A DNA stretch of 61,711 nt, from the NCBI RefSeq assembly GCF_004766045.1, contig NZ_SPQQ01000019.1:1-61711 (forward strand), read 5' to 3'. This stretch comes from Desulfosporosinus fructosivorans. GTDB lineage: Bacteria > Bacillota > Desulfitobacteriia > Desulfitobacteriales > Desulfitobacteriaceae. The position numbers were made by a program, and so were the translations under genes. Shown piece after piece: positions 8,651 to 17,783 of the stretch; position 1 is the stretch's first letter, and every line of letters starts with the position of its first letter. Below the pieces are notes generated by a model, which was not told where the DNA came from, did no database searches, and saw nothing but the letters and a program-made list of their open reading frames with translations.

Positions 8651-8983
8651 TCAAAGATTATCTTCCAGATTCTCCGCTATCTTTTCTTCGATTTCCTCTT
8701 CTTCGACTTGACCGGAGAGCTTCCCTTGATATATCCCCTCTTTAAAAAAGAGGATCTGAGGAACTCCTTTGAGGGAAAGGGATTGATACAGCGATTTGTT
8801 CTCTTCAACATCGACATAGTAAAATCCAAACTTACCTTCATATTTGGAGTGTAGTTCTTCTACGATGGGGACGACTTCCTTACATACATGACAGCTTTTC
8901 CTAGAGAAAACGACTAAACACGCTTCACCGCTGTCATAGACTTTCTCTTCAAAGCTCTTGGAGTTTAACTGAAGTAATGACAT
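8651..8983 (-). CDS. thioredoxin-like protein
   Basis: A 110-residue thioredoxin fold protein with active site SCHVCK near residue 30 and the cis-proline region KGVPQILFF. I start it at the ATG at 8983, which has GGAGG five bases upstream; a TTG at 8995 is in frame but overlaps that site. It lacks the usual WCGPC signature, so it is a divergent thioredoxin whose partner is presumably the reductase encoded 43 bases downstream. It lies 42 bases downstream of the arylsulfotransferase and appears co-transcribed. It ends in a very acidic tail. Confidence 0.88.
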   Translation of the reverse strand: MSLLQLNSKSFEEKVYDSGEACLVVFSRKSCHVCKEVVPIVEELHSKYEGKFGFYYVDVEENKSLYQSLSLKGVPQILFFKEGIYQGKLSGQVEEEEIEEKIAENLEDNL

Positions 8984-9025
8984 CTTATCCTCCAATCCTG
9001 CGAAACTTAATTTTCATTAATACCC

Positions 9026-10912
9026 TTATGCTTCAATTATTACACTGGTTTCAAAAATTTTTTCTTGGGCAATCAGTTTAACTTGGTATTTACCCGATAA
9101 TCCCGTCTTATTGATAAAGACATCGACATTACGCGGATCTGATTTCTGGAAGGTCCCCACGCACATCGCTCCGTAGGCTTGAGCCACAGTATTGATTGGG
9201 TATCTCAAGATATCACCGGCTTCATTCAGAAGAAGTAATTGAGCTGTTTCGCCACTTTCATAGATTGCATTAAAACAGAAGCGATCTTCCTCTTCAATGA
9301 TCTTGGCTTGATAATGTTCCGGTATCAATTCCCCGGTTTCAGTTGCCTTAATTTTCATTCGGGTCGTTTGGGTTTCAACCAGTTGTCCGAGTATTTTGCC
9401 TTCACCCAACTCGGCCACTTCATTTGCATAATAGATAGGAAGTTTCTCAGCCCGATAAAAGTTAGCAGGAACTTGTAATTCATAGACCAACTCATCGTTT
9501 ACAAGCTCACACGTGATTGAGTTGAAGGTGTAAACATTATTTTTAAACTTTGGATTTTTAGCTTTACTAACAGTTAAACCTTCACAAGTCTCTCCGTTCT
9601 CATATCCGATACCCCCGGAGTGCACCATATAATGCCCCTCATTGTAATATTCTACATTACAGATATAAGGGGAGAAAAAATCAGTGCCCCGCTCTTTGCC
9701 ATACTGCCAAACTTGCTGAATCGTCATCTTCTCCGTGTCAATCCGGTAACGGACCCCGCGTGAGAAGTTGTCTTTGTTAAGCCGATACTTCTCCTTATTC
9801 TTAGACCGGCCTTGTCCATTGTCGAAAAGCATGATATCCCCATCGGGAAGAGCCACGCAACCGTGCTGTTCATACTGCCAGTCAAAATCCCCGTCGCCTA
9901 CAGGTGTAAAGAAGTATTTGTCCACAATCTCCTGGGGCCAGCCCTCCGGATCGCCAATAATCCAATTGAGTTTGCCCGTTTCAAAGTCGATGTTGATGAC
10001 GGCATCCTGGTGACGTCCGGAGAGGGTAAGGCTATGGGTCCTCTTGTCATACCAAATAGCATTATTATGGAACCAATCATGGGCCGTCTGAGTGCAAGAG
10101 CCAGCAACATCTTGGGGAAGTATCGTTTTAAAATCCCACTTTTTAATAATCTCCCCGCTATTCGGATCGATAAGCACGCATACATCTTCAGCAGTCTCGG
10201 CGTAGTAATCTTGTGTAAGCACCAGAATATTGCCATTTTCCATGACAAACTGGTCATGATGATACCCGCCCGGTATGACATATTCCTTGAAGATCTTGCC
10301 GCTAAAAGCCATTTCATACAAGCCGGATGTATGATAAGGCACTTTTACTAAACGGCCTGTACCGATAAGTAAATGTCCGCTAGCCATGCGTTTTAAATCG
10401 AAGACTAAGTTTAATGTGCAATACCAGCGTACATCACCGGCATAATCATACCCTACAATCAAAGATGCCATAGATGGCGAGAGGAACATTATGTTATTCC
10501 CCATATAGCCAGGGGTAGTTTTAATTGAAGCGGCAACCGGGACGTTGGATGGCAATGGGGAGGTTTTAATACTGACTGTATTTCTTTCCGAATTTGATAG
10601 GATAATTTCTACGGTGTTCTCATGGTCGGCGTAAAGGCCATAGACAGGAAGAATATGTGTTGTCGTGCTGGGGAAGGTATGATGGATATCCCCAGGATGT
10701 TTTTTCCCCTTTACAATAATTCTGGCTTCGCAGGCAACAGGTGTATTAAACAAAATCATAGCGGTCAATGGAGCAATTTCATAAGGGTTTAATATGATCA
10801 ATGGATTGGTGAGAGTATAATTACTTGCTACGTACTTTGCCAGGAATGCTTGTTCAAGCTCATTTTGTCTTGTAATAATATGACGAACCTGCTTGTAGTT
10901 CACGTTTTCCAT
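9026..10912 (-). CDS. arylsulfate sulfotransferase (AssT family), without signal peptide
   Basis: A 628-residue protein of the PAPS-independent arylsulfotransferase family, which passes sulfate from one phenol ester to another by way of a sulfo-histidine. Histidine-rich blocks expected of the beta-propeller active site are present: GGYHHDQFV near 240, TAHDWFHNNAIWYD near 285, SGRHQDAV near 315 and YEQHGCVAL near 360. The known enterobacterial enzymes are exported and have a DsbA partner; here the N-terminus is hydrophilic with no signal peptide, which points to a cytoplasmic location. The next two genes are thioredoxin and thioredoxin reductase. The start has AGGAG upstream. A role in removing sulfate from aryl sulfates before O-demethylation is inference. 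Confidence 0.85.
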   Translation of the reverse strand: MENVNYKQVRHIITRQNELEQAFLAKYVASNYTLTNPLIILNPYEIAPLTAMILFNTPVACEARIIVKGKKHPGDIHHTFPSTTTHILPVYGLYADHENTVEIILSNSERNTVSIKTSPLPSNVPVAASIKTTPGYMGNNIMFLSPSMASLIVGYDYAGDVRWYCTLNLVFDLKRMASGHLLIGTGRLVKVPYHTSGLYEMAFSGKIFKEYVIPGGYHHDQFVMENGNILVLTQDYYAETAEDVCVLIDPNSGEIIKKWDFKTILPQDVAGSCTQTAHDWFHNNAIWYDKRTHSLTLSGRHQDAVINIDFETGKLNWIIGDPEGWPQEIVDKYFFTPVGDGDFDWQYEQHGCVALPDGDIMLFDNGQGRSKNKEKYRLNKDNFSRGVRYRIDTEKMTIQQVWQYGKERGTDFFSPYICNVEYYNEGHYMVHSGGIGYENGETCEGLTVSKAKNPKFKNNVYTFNSITCELVNDELVYELQVPANFYRAEKLPIYYANEVAELGEGKILGQLVETQTTRMKIKATETGELIPEHYQAKIIEEEDRFCFNAIYESGETAQLLLLNEAGDILRYPINTVAQAYGAMCVGTFQKSDPRNVDVFINKTGLSGKYQVKLIAQEKIFETSVIIEA

Positions 10913-10936
10913 CTTATTACTCCTTCATCAACATTT

Positions 10937-11515
10937 TTAAGTATTTTGCTCACTTTTGCCATTCATTGAATGCAAATTCTTACTTTGAACAAGAAAACCA
11001 AGAGCGCAAACAGTACTATAGATTTTTCCTCGACTTTCTTTGGGGGTCATTTCGGACATGTAGGCACCGGCGATTGTCATCATACAAAAGATACCGAAGC
11101 CTGTGACTACTCTGGAAAGCATAAACACTCCAACGCTTGAGGTTAAGCCGTTCATGACAGATGCACAGGGGGCAAGAAGTAGGCTAAGCAAGAACGCTTT
11201 GCGCCGACCTAAAAAATCGGATATCAGACCGCCGGTAATCCCACCCAGAGTCATTCCTAAGAAGAACATAGAACTGATTTGAGCAATTACCATTGGTGTA
11301 ACTCCCCAAGTCTTGATTATTGCCGGTGCAATAAATGAAAAGTTTTGATTGTCCAGCTGTTCAAAAAAGAAAGCAATGGAAATAGTAACAAATAGTAAAA
11401 TTTGTTTTTTGGTAACGGGCAAACCATCAAAATAGTTGTTTACCAGCCTTGTTGATGTTACTGTTTTCACAGTTCCTTGGATTATTGTTGATTTATTTCC
11501 AAGTTCCGTATCCAC
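10937..11515 (-). pseudogene. MFS permease (aromatic acid/sugar symporter type), C-terminally truncated
   Basis: About 190 residues that cover only the first five or six helices of a 12-helix carrier. The inter-helix motif GGLISDFLGRRKAF is clear, and KESRGKIYS is a later loop. The frame then turns into an unrelated tail and stops at 10937, just before the arylsulfotransferase ribosome binding site. The likely start is GTG at 11515, with AAGGAG nine bases upstream. More than half of the protein is missing, so transport is not expected. A deletion joining this gene to the front of the arylsulfotransferase gene would explain it. Confidence 0.8.
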
Positions 11516-11770
11516 TTTAACACTCTCCTTGTAAATGATTTCGACTCGGATAGGCGATAGCTTCACTTTTGAACATATCCATTTAAACCCTTCAAATAAG
11601 TTTTAGTTTTGATACACTAACCCGTCCAACCCTCCTCCAATGGTGAAAAATGGTTATGGGATTTCGATTGCAAGTTTACTTTGTGTTCACTATCACTAAC
11701 CCGATTATAAAGAAAATTAGAAATATTTCAAACAATACTCTGTTTAAAGCGAACAAGATTTTCTTTAAGA

Positions 11771-11827
11771 TTAAATAAAACCACAATAACTGGTTTTATC
11801 GCAACTAGTTATTGTGGTTTTATTTAA
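11771..11827. terminator. long perfect inverted repeat, bidirectional terminator
   Basis: Two 21-base arms (11771-11791 and 11807-11827) are perfect inverted copies with a 15-base loop. The ends are A-rich and T-rich, so it can terminate on both strands. It lies in the gap between the truncated MFS gene and transposase debris. Confidence 0.65.
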
Positions 11828-12022
11828 TTACAAGATATGTGACAATCTGTTGAATTTAATAGATATTTAAAAATTATTTAACAACAATAATCTACAAGGT
11901 CTAAATTAGCTGGCTGCGGTTTGGCATTGGGGACCAATCATTTTCAGAATGCTCTTCTTTTCAGGTTACCTTGCAAAGGTAACAACCATTGCACTCCGCC
12001 ACATCAATGATTACCGTCAAAA

Positions 12023-12142
12023 ATGCAAAATGGCTCAGTGTACCAAGCGTTTCAAGAGGGTTTTATCGATGGTGATGTTGTAGCAATCGATGCCACTCAT
12101 ATTGAAGCGAGAGATCGATTGCGTGAGAAAGTAGGAAGATGA
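12023..12142 (+). mobile_element. transposase fragment (IS1182-like)
   Basis: The plus strand reads YQAFQEGFIDGDVVAIDATH followed by IEARDR and a stop at 12140. This resembles the block in IS1182-type transposases around the first catalytic aspartate. Everything else of the element is gone. The following 200 bases up to the demethylase gene show no recognisable gene. Confidence 0.55.
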
Positions 12143-12356
12143 GGTTCCCGTTGAGCAATCTCCATTAAAACGTCAATTTTGAAGTTTTTATCTTGGCCTA
12201 TACGCTTGGGAAATTAGCAGTTGATCGTGTTCGTGTTGACCTCAAGATCACCTATTGATGTTGTTACCCGGTTTATTCTGCACGGGAAGTTTTATCCCAC
12301 ACTGGATCAGATTGATCGTGGAGAATTGCTTTCGCAAGTCAACACGACCGGTTTCA

Positions 12357-13736
12357 TTATTTCTTGTGAGCCTGGCAAGGAATTGTACTTACATCAACGT
12401 GTTCATTACGGTTTTCATCCAAGTAAGGGAACCGAGATACCGTAGCACTGATCGTTTTTTGCCGAGTGCCTGGATTACCCCAGAGGATAGAAACCTCGGT
12501 GCCAAGTTCGCTATATTCCGTATCTATTGAGCATAGAGAAATCATTTGGCGATAGTAGTAACTTAAAATTCGACCCGAACTGGCCCCAACAAGTTTACCG
12601 TCCTTTAGCACCTGGTCCGCATGTAAAACATTACGTCCATTTTGCTGGGTGAAATGGCTTGGTTCCATAGGCATGTAGTGTTCACCGGTTTGAAACTGTG
12701 AAGCATATACATCGACTATATCCTCAGGGTTCCAAACCAGCGTGACCGTTTTCCGGCGTGGGTTTGCCACTTCTCTTTCAAGAGCCTTGCGGCCGATAAA
12801 GTCGTGGTCAAACTTAATCATCTTATCCCATCCTAGCTCGACTGGGTTACGGTAGCGCAACCGCATGTCTGTACCCAAACTTCCTGCCAAGATCGGTGGC
12901 TGCATCTTTTGCCTCCTGCTCAGGTATTCCGCAAAACCTCTGTCTTCGAACCACGGAAATTGGAAATGGATGAAGGCCTGCGGGAAACCGCCCTCCGTAT
13001 GGTTCATCTGATAAGCGCGAATGCCTAATTTCTTTATTCCGAAGGATTCACCTGCTGCTATGATCATGTTGTAGATAGATCTGGCATCGATATTCAGGCC
13101 ATGAATCTCGTAGGCAAGAGGTCCTGCCATGCCCACCCGAATAATCTCTATATCCATATCTTCAATAATGCTTTTCTTAAGACGGCCAAATTTAATGTCG
13201 TGCAGGCATTCTCCAGTTACGGTTTCTAATATTTCAAGCGAGCGAGGACCAGCGAGTTGGAAGATGAACGTATCGAAAACATATTCGCCTTTGGCATTGT
13301 AGTTACCTGTTTCCAATTTATAAGCGGCATACGGGGCCAAATAATACGAGATGAATTCTTCTTCGCTGACTCGGATCAACACGCCGTCGGCCATGTTCAG
13401 ACCTTCCTCATTGCACATGATGCAGTGCTTTATAGCGCCGATGGGGAATTTAGCAAAGCTGTTGACGCTAAGGTCAGCAAAAAATTTCATGGCATCAGGT
13501 CCTTTGACTCGATAAGTAGGAGCAGGGTTCAGACCGGCATGAAGATAGCAAGTCTCTTTATATGACATTATTTCGTCTCTCCAGCCACTGTATTCGTAAG
13601 GCACAGCATGCTCAAATCCTAGGGTCGACCTACTGTAAAGATATAAGTCAACCTTGGTATCGAAAGGTGCATAAATTGGAAGAGGAAAGGACTTCTCGAC
13701 TTTAACTTCAAGATCGTTTTTGCATGTGTTTTCCAT
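12357..13736 (-). CDS. GcvT/LigM-like tetrahydrofolate-dependent aminomethyltransferase or O-demethylase
   Basis: A 459-residue protein from the ATG at 13736 (AGGAGG eight bases upstream); a longer frame upstream has no site. It has the glycine-cleavage T-protein fold: a region of YRVKGPDAMKFFADLSVN type near 65, GMAGPLAYEIHG near 205 and a C-terminal barrel. Family relatives such as LigM and DesA transfer methyl groups from vanillate or syringate to THF, and DmdA demethylates dimethylsulfoniopropionate. The length is nearer to LigM than to the 360-residue GcvT. No other glycine-cleavage gene is present, and the neighbours are corrinoid methyltransferases, so a methoxy-group demethylase is the best guess. 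The substrate is unknown. Confidence 0.8.
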   Translation of the reverse strand: MENTCKNDLEVKVEKSFPLPIYAPFDTKVDLYLYSRSTLGFEHAVPYEYSGWRDEIMSYKETCYLHAGLNPAPTYRVKGPDAMKFFADLSVNSFAKFPIGAIKHCIMCNEEGLNMADGVLIRVSEEEFISYYLAPYAAYKLETGNYNAKGEYVFDTFIFQLAGPRSLEILETVTGECLHDIKFGRLKKSIIEDMDIEIIRVGMAGPLAYEIHGLNIDARSIYNMIIAAGESFGIKKLGIRAYQMNHTEGGFPQAFIHFQFPWFEDRGFAEYLSRRQKMQPPILAGSLGTDMRLRYRNPVELGWDKMIKFDHDFIGRKALEREVANPRRKTVTLVWNPEDIVDVYASQFQTGEHYMPMEPSHFTQQNGRNVLHADQVLKDGKLVGASSGRILSYYYRQMISLCSIDTEYSELGTEVSILWGNPGTRQKTISATVSRFPYLDENRNEHVDVSTIPCQAHKK

Positions 13737-13933
13737 GGATAATACGCCTCCTATTAAAAATACTTTGGTTTCCTCAACTCTGACATAGAACAATAAAGAA
13801 GTGTGCGGACTGCCCACTTCTTTATCTTTAGTTGAACGAGTTCACTTTACAACTCCATAAATCTGCTTGCGACTGTTGATCTTTTTGGTCAATTCATTTG
13901 ATTATTTAAAGTACTGGAATATAATTGCATAAT

Positions 13934-14065
13934 TCAACTGAAAAGCATTAATAAAGTAATCCCAAGCTCCATACCCTCTTGGGCTTGCTCATTAGGCAAG
14001 AACTTAGAAAAAATGTTTTCTCTCGTCAGTTGGAAGATGATTTCCATATCACTTTTCTCGGTCAT
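13934..14065 (-). CDS. small protein, 43 aa
   Basis: A short frame with GGAGG nine bases before its ATG, lying between a UroD-type methyltransferase gene and the GcvT-like gene on the same strand. The peptide begins MTEKSDMEIIFQLTREN and ends with a hydrophobic run (ITLLMLFS). No family is recognised. It could be a true small gene or the surviving front end of a larger one. Confidence 0.45.
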   Translation of the reverse strand: MTEKSDMEIIFQLTRENIFSKFLPNEQAQEGMELGITLLMLFS

Positions 14066-14128
14066 AAAATAATAGCCTCCTTATACATAAAATCATACAG
14101 TTTATTCTGATGAAAAATCTCAATTCCC

Positions 14129-15295
14129 CTAGCGTGCACCGTATTCTACGGCAAATTCAGTGACTGCTCTAAGGTTTTCCGGCTTGGCATCATTGATGGA
14201 TATTAGCCCTTTATCAGTAGTCAAGACAAACCCTCCGCCCGGCGCCAAATCATCAATTAGTCCCTTGACGATATCAATGCATTTTTCCTTGGTTGCGTAG
14301 CATAGATCGTTCGTCTTTAGCCCACCGGCAATGCACATGTTTTTCCCCAAAATTTTCTTTGCCTTCCGCAGATCGTCTTCTTCGAAACATCCTAGAATTG
14401 AACCTTTGGGTAACTCTTGAATATACTCATATAAATGTTCCCAATTTTTTTCGAATAAGATAACAATCTTATGTCCCCTTGCTGTAACCGTATCAACATA
14501 TTTTTTAAATGACGGCCAATAGACCTTTTCAAACTCCTTTGCCCTGATAAATTGTGGCAAATGCAAAAACAGCTGTACGTATCTGTCATCAGCTGGTTGG
14601 GGCGCCGTTCCAAATGTTTTTCTGATAAACAGGGGGAGCAGTGCATCGCAAGCAGCTGCTAGTTTGTCAGGACATATTTTAATATCCCGCATAATCCCCT
14701 TAAAATCCCTTAGATAGTCCATGATCGCATCCGCGGGCATATTACCGCAAGCACCATTATTGAAGATCGGAAGACCGTGTTCCTGTTTATACCGTTCAGC
14801 CATCATACCCCTCGACTGAGCGTACTGTAAAAATCGGGAAACCGCATGGGCATACTTACCAAACTTTTCTTGAACCGTTCCCTCCTGAAAGATTTTGTGC
14901 TTTCTCGGGAGGAGCGTATCGCGAATAAATTTTATAGGGTCGGCAATAAGTTGATCATACTCATCGACGCTCATAATCTCCGAATGTCCTGTGGCAATTT
15001 GAAGTGTTTCCGTCTGATTGTTGTAAATTCCGCCCCCCAAAGCATGAACAAAATTAAGCGGAAAAGTGATCCCTCCAGCAAGAGCGCCATCAAACGGAAA
15101 ATCTGTTAAAGCCTTAGAGTAAGCTTTATATTCCAGCTCTACGTCTTTTAACGCCTCCTGCAATGTAGTGCCATAATAAGAAAGCGCCCAATTGTCTATT
15201 TGTGATAAAATAGGTACTCTGTCAGGTTCCCTCAATTCGATGGCATCTTTCATCCTTTGAACGCGTTCCTCATACAATTTCAACTTGTCTGTCAT
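14129..15295 (-). CDS. UroD-family methyltransferase (methyltransferase I type), copy A
   Basis: A 388-residue protein of the uroporphyrinogen decarboxylase/MtaA superfamily, started at the ATG at 15295 with AAAGGGG upstream. Conserved blocks include LREPDRVPI near 25, WPSFKKYVDTV near 255 and FVLTTDKGLI near 355. The HxC...C zinc-ligand pattern of MtaA is not visible, so it resembles the anaerobic O-demethylase methyltransferase I group (MtvB/OdmB type). That group moves a methyl group from a methoxylated aromatic to a corrinoid protein. The cognate corrinoid protein and MtrH-like enzyme are encoded upstream at 17.0-18.6 kb. Assignment to aryl methyl ethers is inferred from context. Confidence 0.82.
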   Translation of the reverse strand: MTDKLKLYEERVQRMKDAIELREPDRVPILSQIDNWALSYYGTTLQEALKDVELEYKAYSKALTDFPFDGALAGGITFPLNFVHALGGGIYNNQTETLQIATGHSEIMSVDEYDQLIADPIKFIRDTLLPRKHKIFQEGTVQEKFGKYAHAVSRFLQYAQSRGMMAERYKQEHGLPIFNNGACGNMPADAIMDYLRDFKGIMRDIKICPDKLAAACDALLPLFIRKTFGTAPQPADDRYVQLFLHLPQFIRAKEFEKVYWPSFKKYVDTVTARGHKIVILFEKNWEHLYEYIQELPKGSILGCFEEDDLRKAKKILGKNMCIAGGLKTNDLCYATKEKCIDIVKGLIDDLAPGGGFVLTTDKGLISINDAKPENLRAVTEFAVEYGAR

Positions 15296-15311
15296 CGATA
15301 TAGACCCCTTT

Positions 15312-16499
15312 CTAAAAGTATCTATGACCATATCTCTTAGTCCTAACAAAAGCGATAGCGCATATTACTCCTAAGATCTGAATAACGGCTGTAGGCATCA
15401 CTGCTTTTGTCCAATTATTTCCATCTACAAAATAACCCCAAAGTGGTGCTGCAAGGAAATTTGACAAACCTTGCATTAAAGCAATTACACTCATACCTAA
15501 TGGAATAAAGGCAGGAAAAGTCATAATCCCCGGAACCATTGCCCATATTGTTCCACAAAGATAGCCGGTTACTAATCCGATTGCGGCTAGTAGAACATAC
15601 ATATATTGCAGCGACACTAAAAATCCGGGTGTATAGGCTAAGGTAGCTAAGACAGCACAGATAACTATAATGATGTCTTTATTGCCCTTTATCTTATTAA
15701 ACATAATTCCAGCAATGATTCCTCCGGGAGCACTCCACATAAATCCTATACTTGCGGTGAAATTTGCGGTACCCATGTTCATTCCGAATACATCCATGAA
15801 ATATTTAGGAGCCCATGTTAAAAAGCCCAACCCTCCCAGGATCGTGAAGAAAAAAGTTAAACCCAATAGCCAGATTTTCGGATTCTTCAATCCCTCTGAA
15901 TAAGAAACCGATCTACCGCGATGTCCGTAGCCCGCTTTGCCTCTCTGAGGAACACTTACAACGATATCAAATAAAATAAAGGCAATGAGCGCCAGAGCTC
16001 CGCCAAACCACCAGGAGGCCTTCCAGCTGCCAAATGCTTGGACTATGGGGTGAGAAATATTAAAAGCAATCGCACTTCCTACCGGAAACCAAGTTGCCAA
16101 GATCCCCATGGGCAAGCCCACTTCATCACGATCAAAGATCATAGCAACTACAGCAGGGGCAATAACACCAATTAAAGCTAACCCAATACCCTCTATTACC
16201 CGGCCAGCCATTAAATTTGACGGGCCTGGCGAAAGTGCACCAACAACACAGCCTAAAACAATACAGCCCAACGCTACCATTCCGCTTCTTTTCGCTCCAA
16301 TGCGCTTTAAAAACGCTGCCCCCGGAAAAGCCAAGATTATCCCCGTCACTGAAAAGAGGGACATCAACAAACCAGCTACTACTGTATCAACATGAAATTG
16401 CCCCATTAATATACCCATGACAGGCGGTACTTTAAATTGATTCATAATAGCAACTACACAAGAAAAGTAAATCACACTAAAAATGGCCCATTTCCTCAT
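15312..16499 (-). CDS. MFS permease, paralog 2
   Basis: A 395-residue 12-helix major facilitator protein from the ATG at 16499, chosen because AAGGAAG precedes it and the N-terminus MRKWAIFSVIYF matches the paralogs. The block MNQFKVPPVMGILM lies near residue 20 and RVIEGIGLALIGVIAP near 105. It is the first surviving gene after an operator and a decayed amidohydrolase copy (16565-16866). It is followed 16 bases later by a UroD-type methyltransferase, so the pair is probably one transcript. The substrate is unknown; co-transcription suggests the methylated compound or its product. Confidence 0.9.
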   Translation of the reverse strand: MRKWAIFSVIYFSCVVAIMNQFKVPPVMGILMGQFHVDTVVAGLLMSLFSVTGIILAFPGAAFLKRIGAKRSGMVALGCIVLGCVVGALSPGPSNLMAGRVIEGIGLALIGVIAPAVVAMIFDRDEVGLPMGILATWFPVGSAIAFNISHPIVQAFGSWKASWWFGGALALIAFILFDIVVSVPQRGKAGYGHRGRSVSYSEGLKNPKIWLLGLTFFFTILGGLGFLTWAPKYFMDVFGMNMGTANFTASIGFMWSAPGGIIAGIMFNKIKGNKDIIIVICAVLATLAYTPGFLVSLQYMYVLLAAIGLVTGYLCGTIWAMVPGIMTFPAFIPLGMSVIALMQGLSNFLAAPLWGYFVDGNNWTKAVMPTAVIQILGVICAIAFVRTKRYGHRYF

Positions 16500-16564
16500 T
16501 AAAGAGCACTTCCTTTTCATGATCACTAAATCTTTATGATTGTTTCTGTGTATCAACTTAAAGA

Positions 16565-16866
16565 AAATTTTAACTAATTGATTTTTTAATGTTGATTATA
16601 GCTAAGCCATCATTAATAACTCGAAACATTTCAATTGGAAGCCACTCTTGCAAGACAGGAAGGCGCAGAAGAGCTAAATCTACTCCCACTTCAACCGTAC
16701 CCTGTAACTTCTAATCTGTGCTGACCTTCTGATAATTCAAGTTTTCATTGTCTTTTGGTTTTTTAAGAACAATTTGGCGTTTATTTGTACCTGGAATCGT
16801 GCCTAACTAGTCAACTTAACCAAGCGTTCTTGGCACAGATTTGGTGAAGTTGACATCCCTGATCAC
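16565..16866 (-). pseudogene. decayed 5' part of an amidohydrolase gene, copy A
   Basis: Read on the minus strand with a GAGGAGGTG site before GTG at 16866, this stretch begins VIRDVNF and shows RQIVLKKPKDNENLNY and later LLRLPVLQEWLPIE. These align with MIIDINM, RQLILEKPKGYQNLNY and ILRVPVWQEWLRLD of the intact amidohydrolase at 20502-21548. In-frame stops and small deletions interrupt it, and only about the first 115 residues are represented. The MFS2 gene follows directly. Confidence 0.75.
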
Positions 16867-16916
16867 TAAATAACACCTCCTCTCACCTATTTTGAAAGAA
16901 CCAATATAATAATATG

Positions 16917-16930
16917 ATTGCATGTGCAAC
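16917..16930. promoter_or_regulatory. MarR-type operator copy 2
   Basis: ATTGCATGTGCAAC lies two bases downstream of an extended -10 box on the minus strand (TGGTATAATA). It is about 50 bases upstream of the decayed amidohydrolase start, and the MFS2-methyltransferase transcript begins there. The arrangement is the same as at 4326 and 21628. Confidence 0.6.
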
Positions 16931-17020
16931 TTTATTATACCAAAACCAGATAAAACCAGTTGTATTTATAACTAGATTTTTATCTAACATTATTTTTAAG
17001 AATGGACAATTTATTTAATT

Positions 17021-17656
17021 CTATATCCACCCTTGGCATATTTTTACACCCTCGGCAGCATTGGTTGTAAAGGCATCAGCGCCGATCTGGTCGCAGGCTT
17101 CTTTGGTAACCGGATTCCCACCAATGATAATTTTGATGCCGTCTCTTAAACCCGCCTCTTGCAAAGCGTTAACGATAGCTTTCATGGATTCCAACGCTAG
17201 GGATAAGACACCGCTCATGCCAACGATTGCAGGCTTGATTTCCTTCACTTTGTCCACAAATACGCGGCCAGGTACGTCAATGCCTAAATCTACAACTTTA
17301 AAACCAGCGGCCTCAGCCATACTCCTGAAAATATTCTTGCCGATATCGTGCAAATCACCTTCAACCGTACCTAAAACAATTGAACCAACCTCTTTCCTAC
17401 TGGCGGAACCTAATATAGGTTTCAGTTCTTCAATAGCGTTGTTTAGCAGGTCTCCGGCAAAAATTAAATCACCGACAAAGTATACCTTTTTCTCAAAAAG
17501 ATCACCGACAATAGCCATGCCCCCCTGGCAGGCTGCAACAACTTTTTGAGCGTCTTCCTGAGACGGATTGGTTTTAACGAAATCACCAAGCATACTTAAG
17601 ACTTTATTCTCGTCCAGTTCCCCCACTGCAGTTGTCAAATTATCCAGATTTATCAT
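17021..17656 (-). CDS. corrinoid protein of a methyltransferase system
   Basis: A 211-residue methionine-synthase-type cobalamin-binding protein. The N-terminal helical cap covers about residues 1-85. The Rossmann domain has the lower-ligand motif EGDLHDIGKNI (D-x-H-x-x-G) near 105, then SGVLSLALESM and the glycine block IIGGNPV. It carries the methyl group between methyltransferase I and methyltransferase II. The start has GGAGG upstream. It is followed on the same strand by an intergenic stretch and the MFS2 operator, so it ends a transcript containing the MtrH-like gene 127 bases upstream. Confidence 0.93.
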   Translation of the reverse strand: MINLDNLTTAVGELDENKVLSMLGDFVKTNPSQEDAQKVVAACQGGMAIVGDLFEKKVYFVGDLIFAGDLLNNAIEELKPILGSASRKEVGSIVLGTVEGDLHDIGKNIFRSMAEAAGFKVVDLGIDVPGRVFVDKVKEIKPAIVGMSGVLSLALESMKAIVNALQEAGLRDGIKIIIGGNPVTKEACDQIGADAFTTNAAEGVKICQGWI

Positions 17657-17783
17657 TATTCTCTCGCCTCCATGATTTAATAATTGCCTCTCGGCATTCG
17701 CCGAGGCTGTTGGGACTTTCGTTCTATCCCAGTTATTTTTTGAGAATCACCCCCTTTTAGGTAATTCCGAGACACTATATAAT

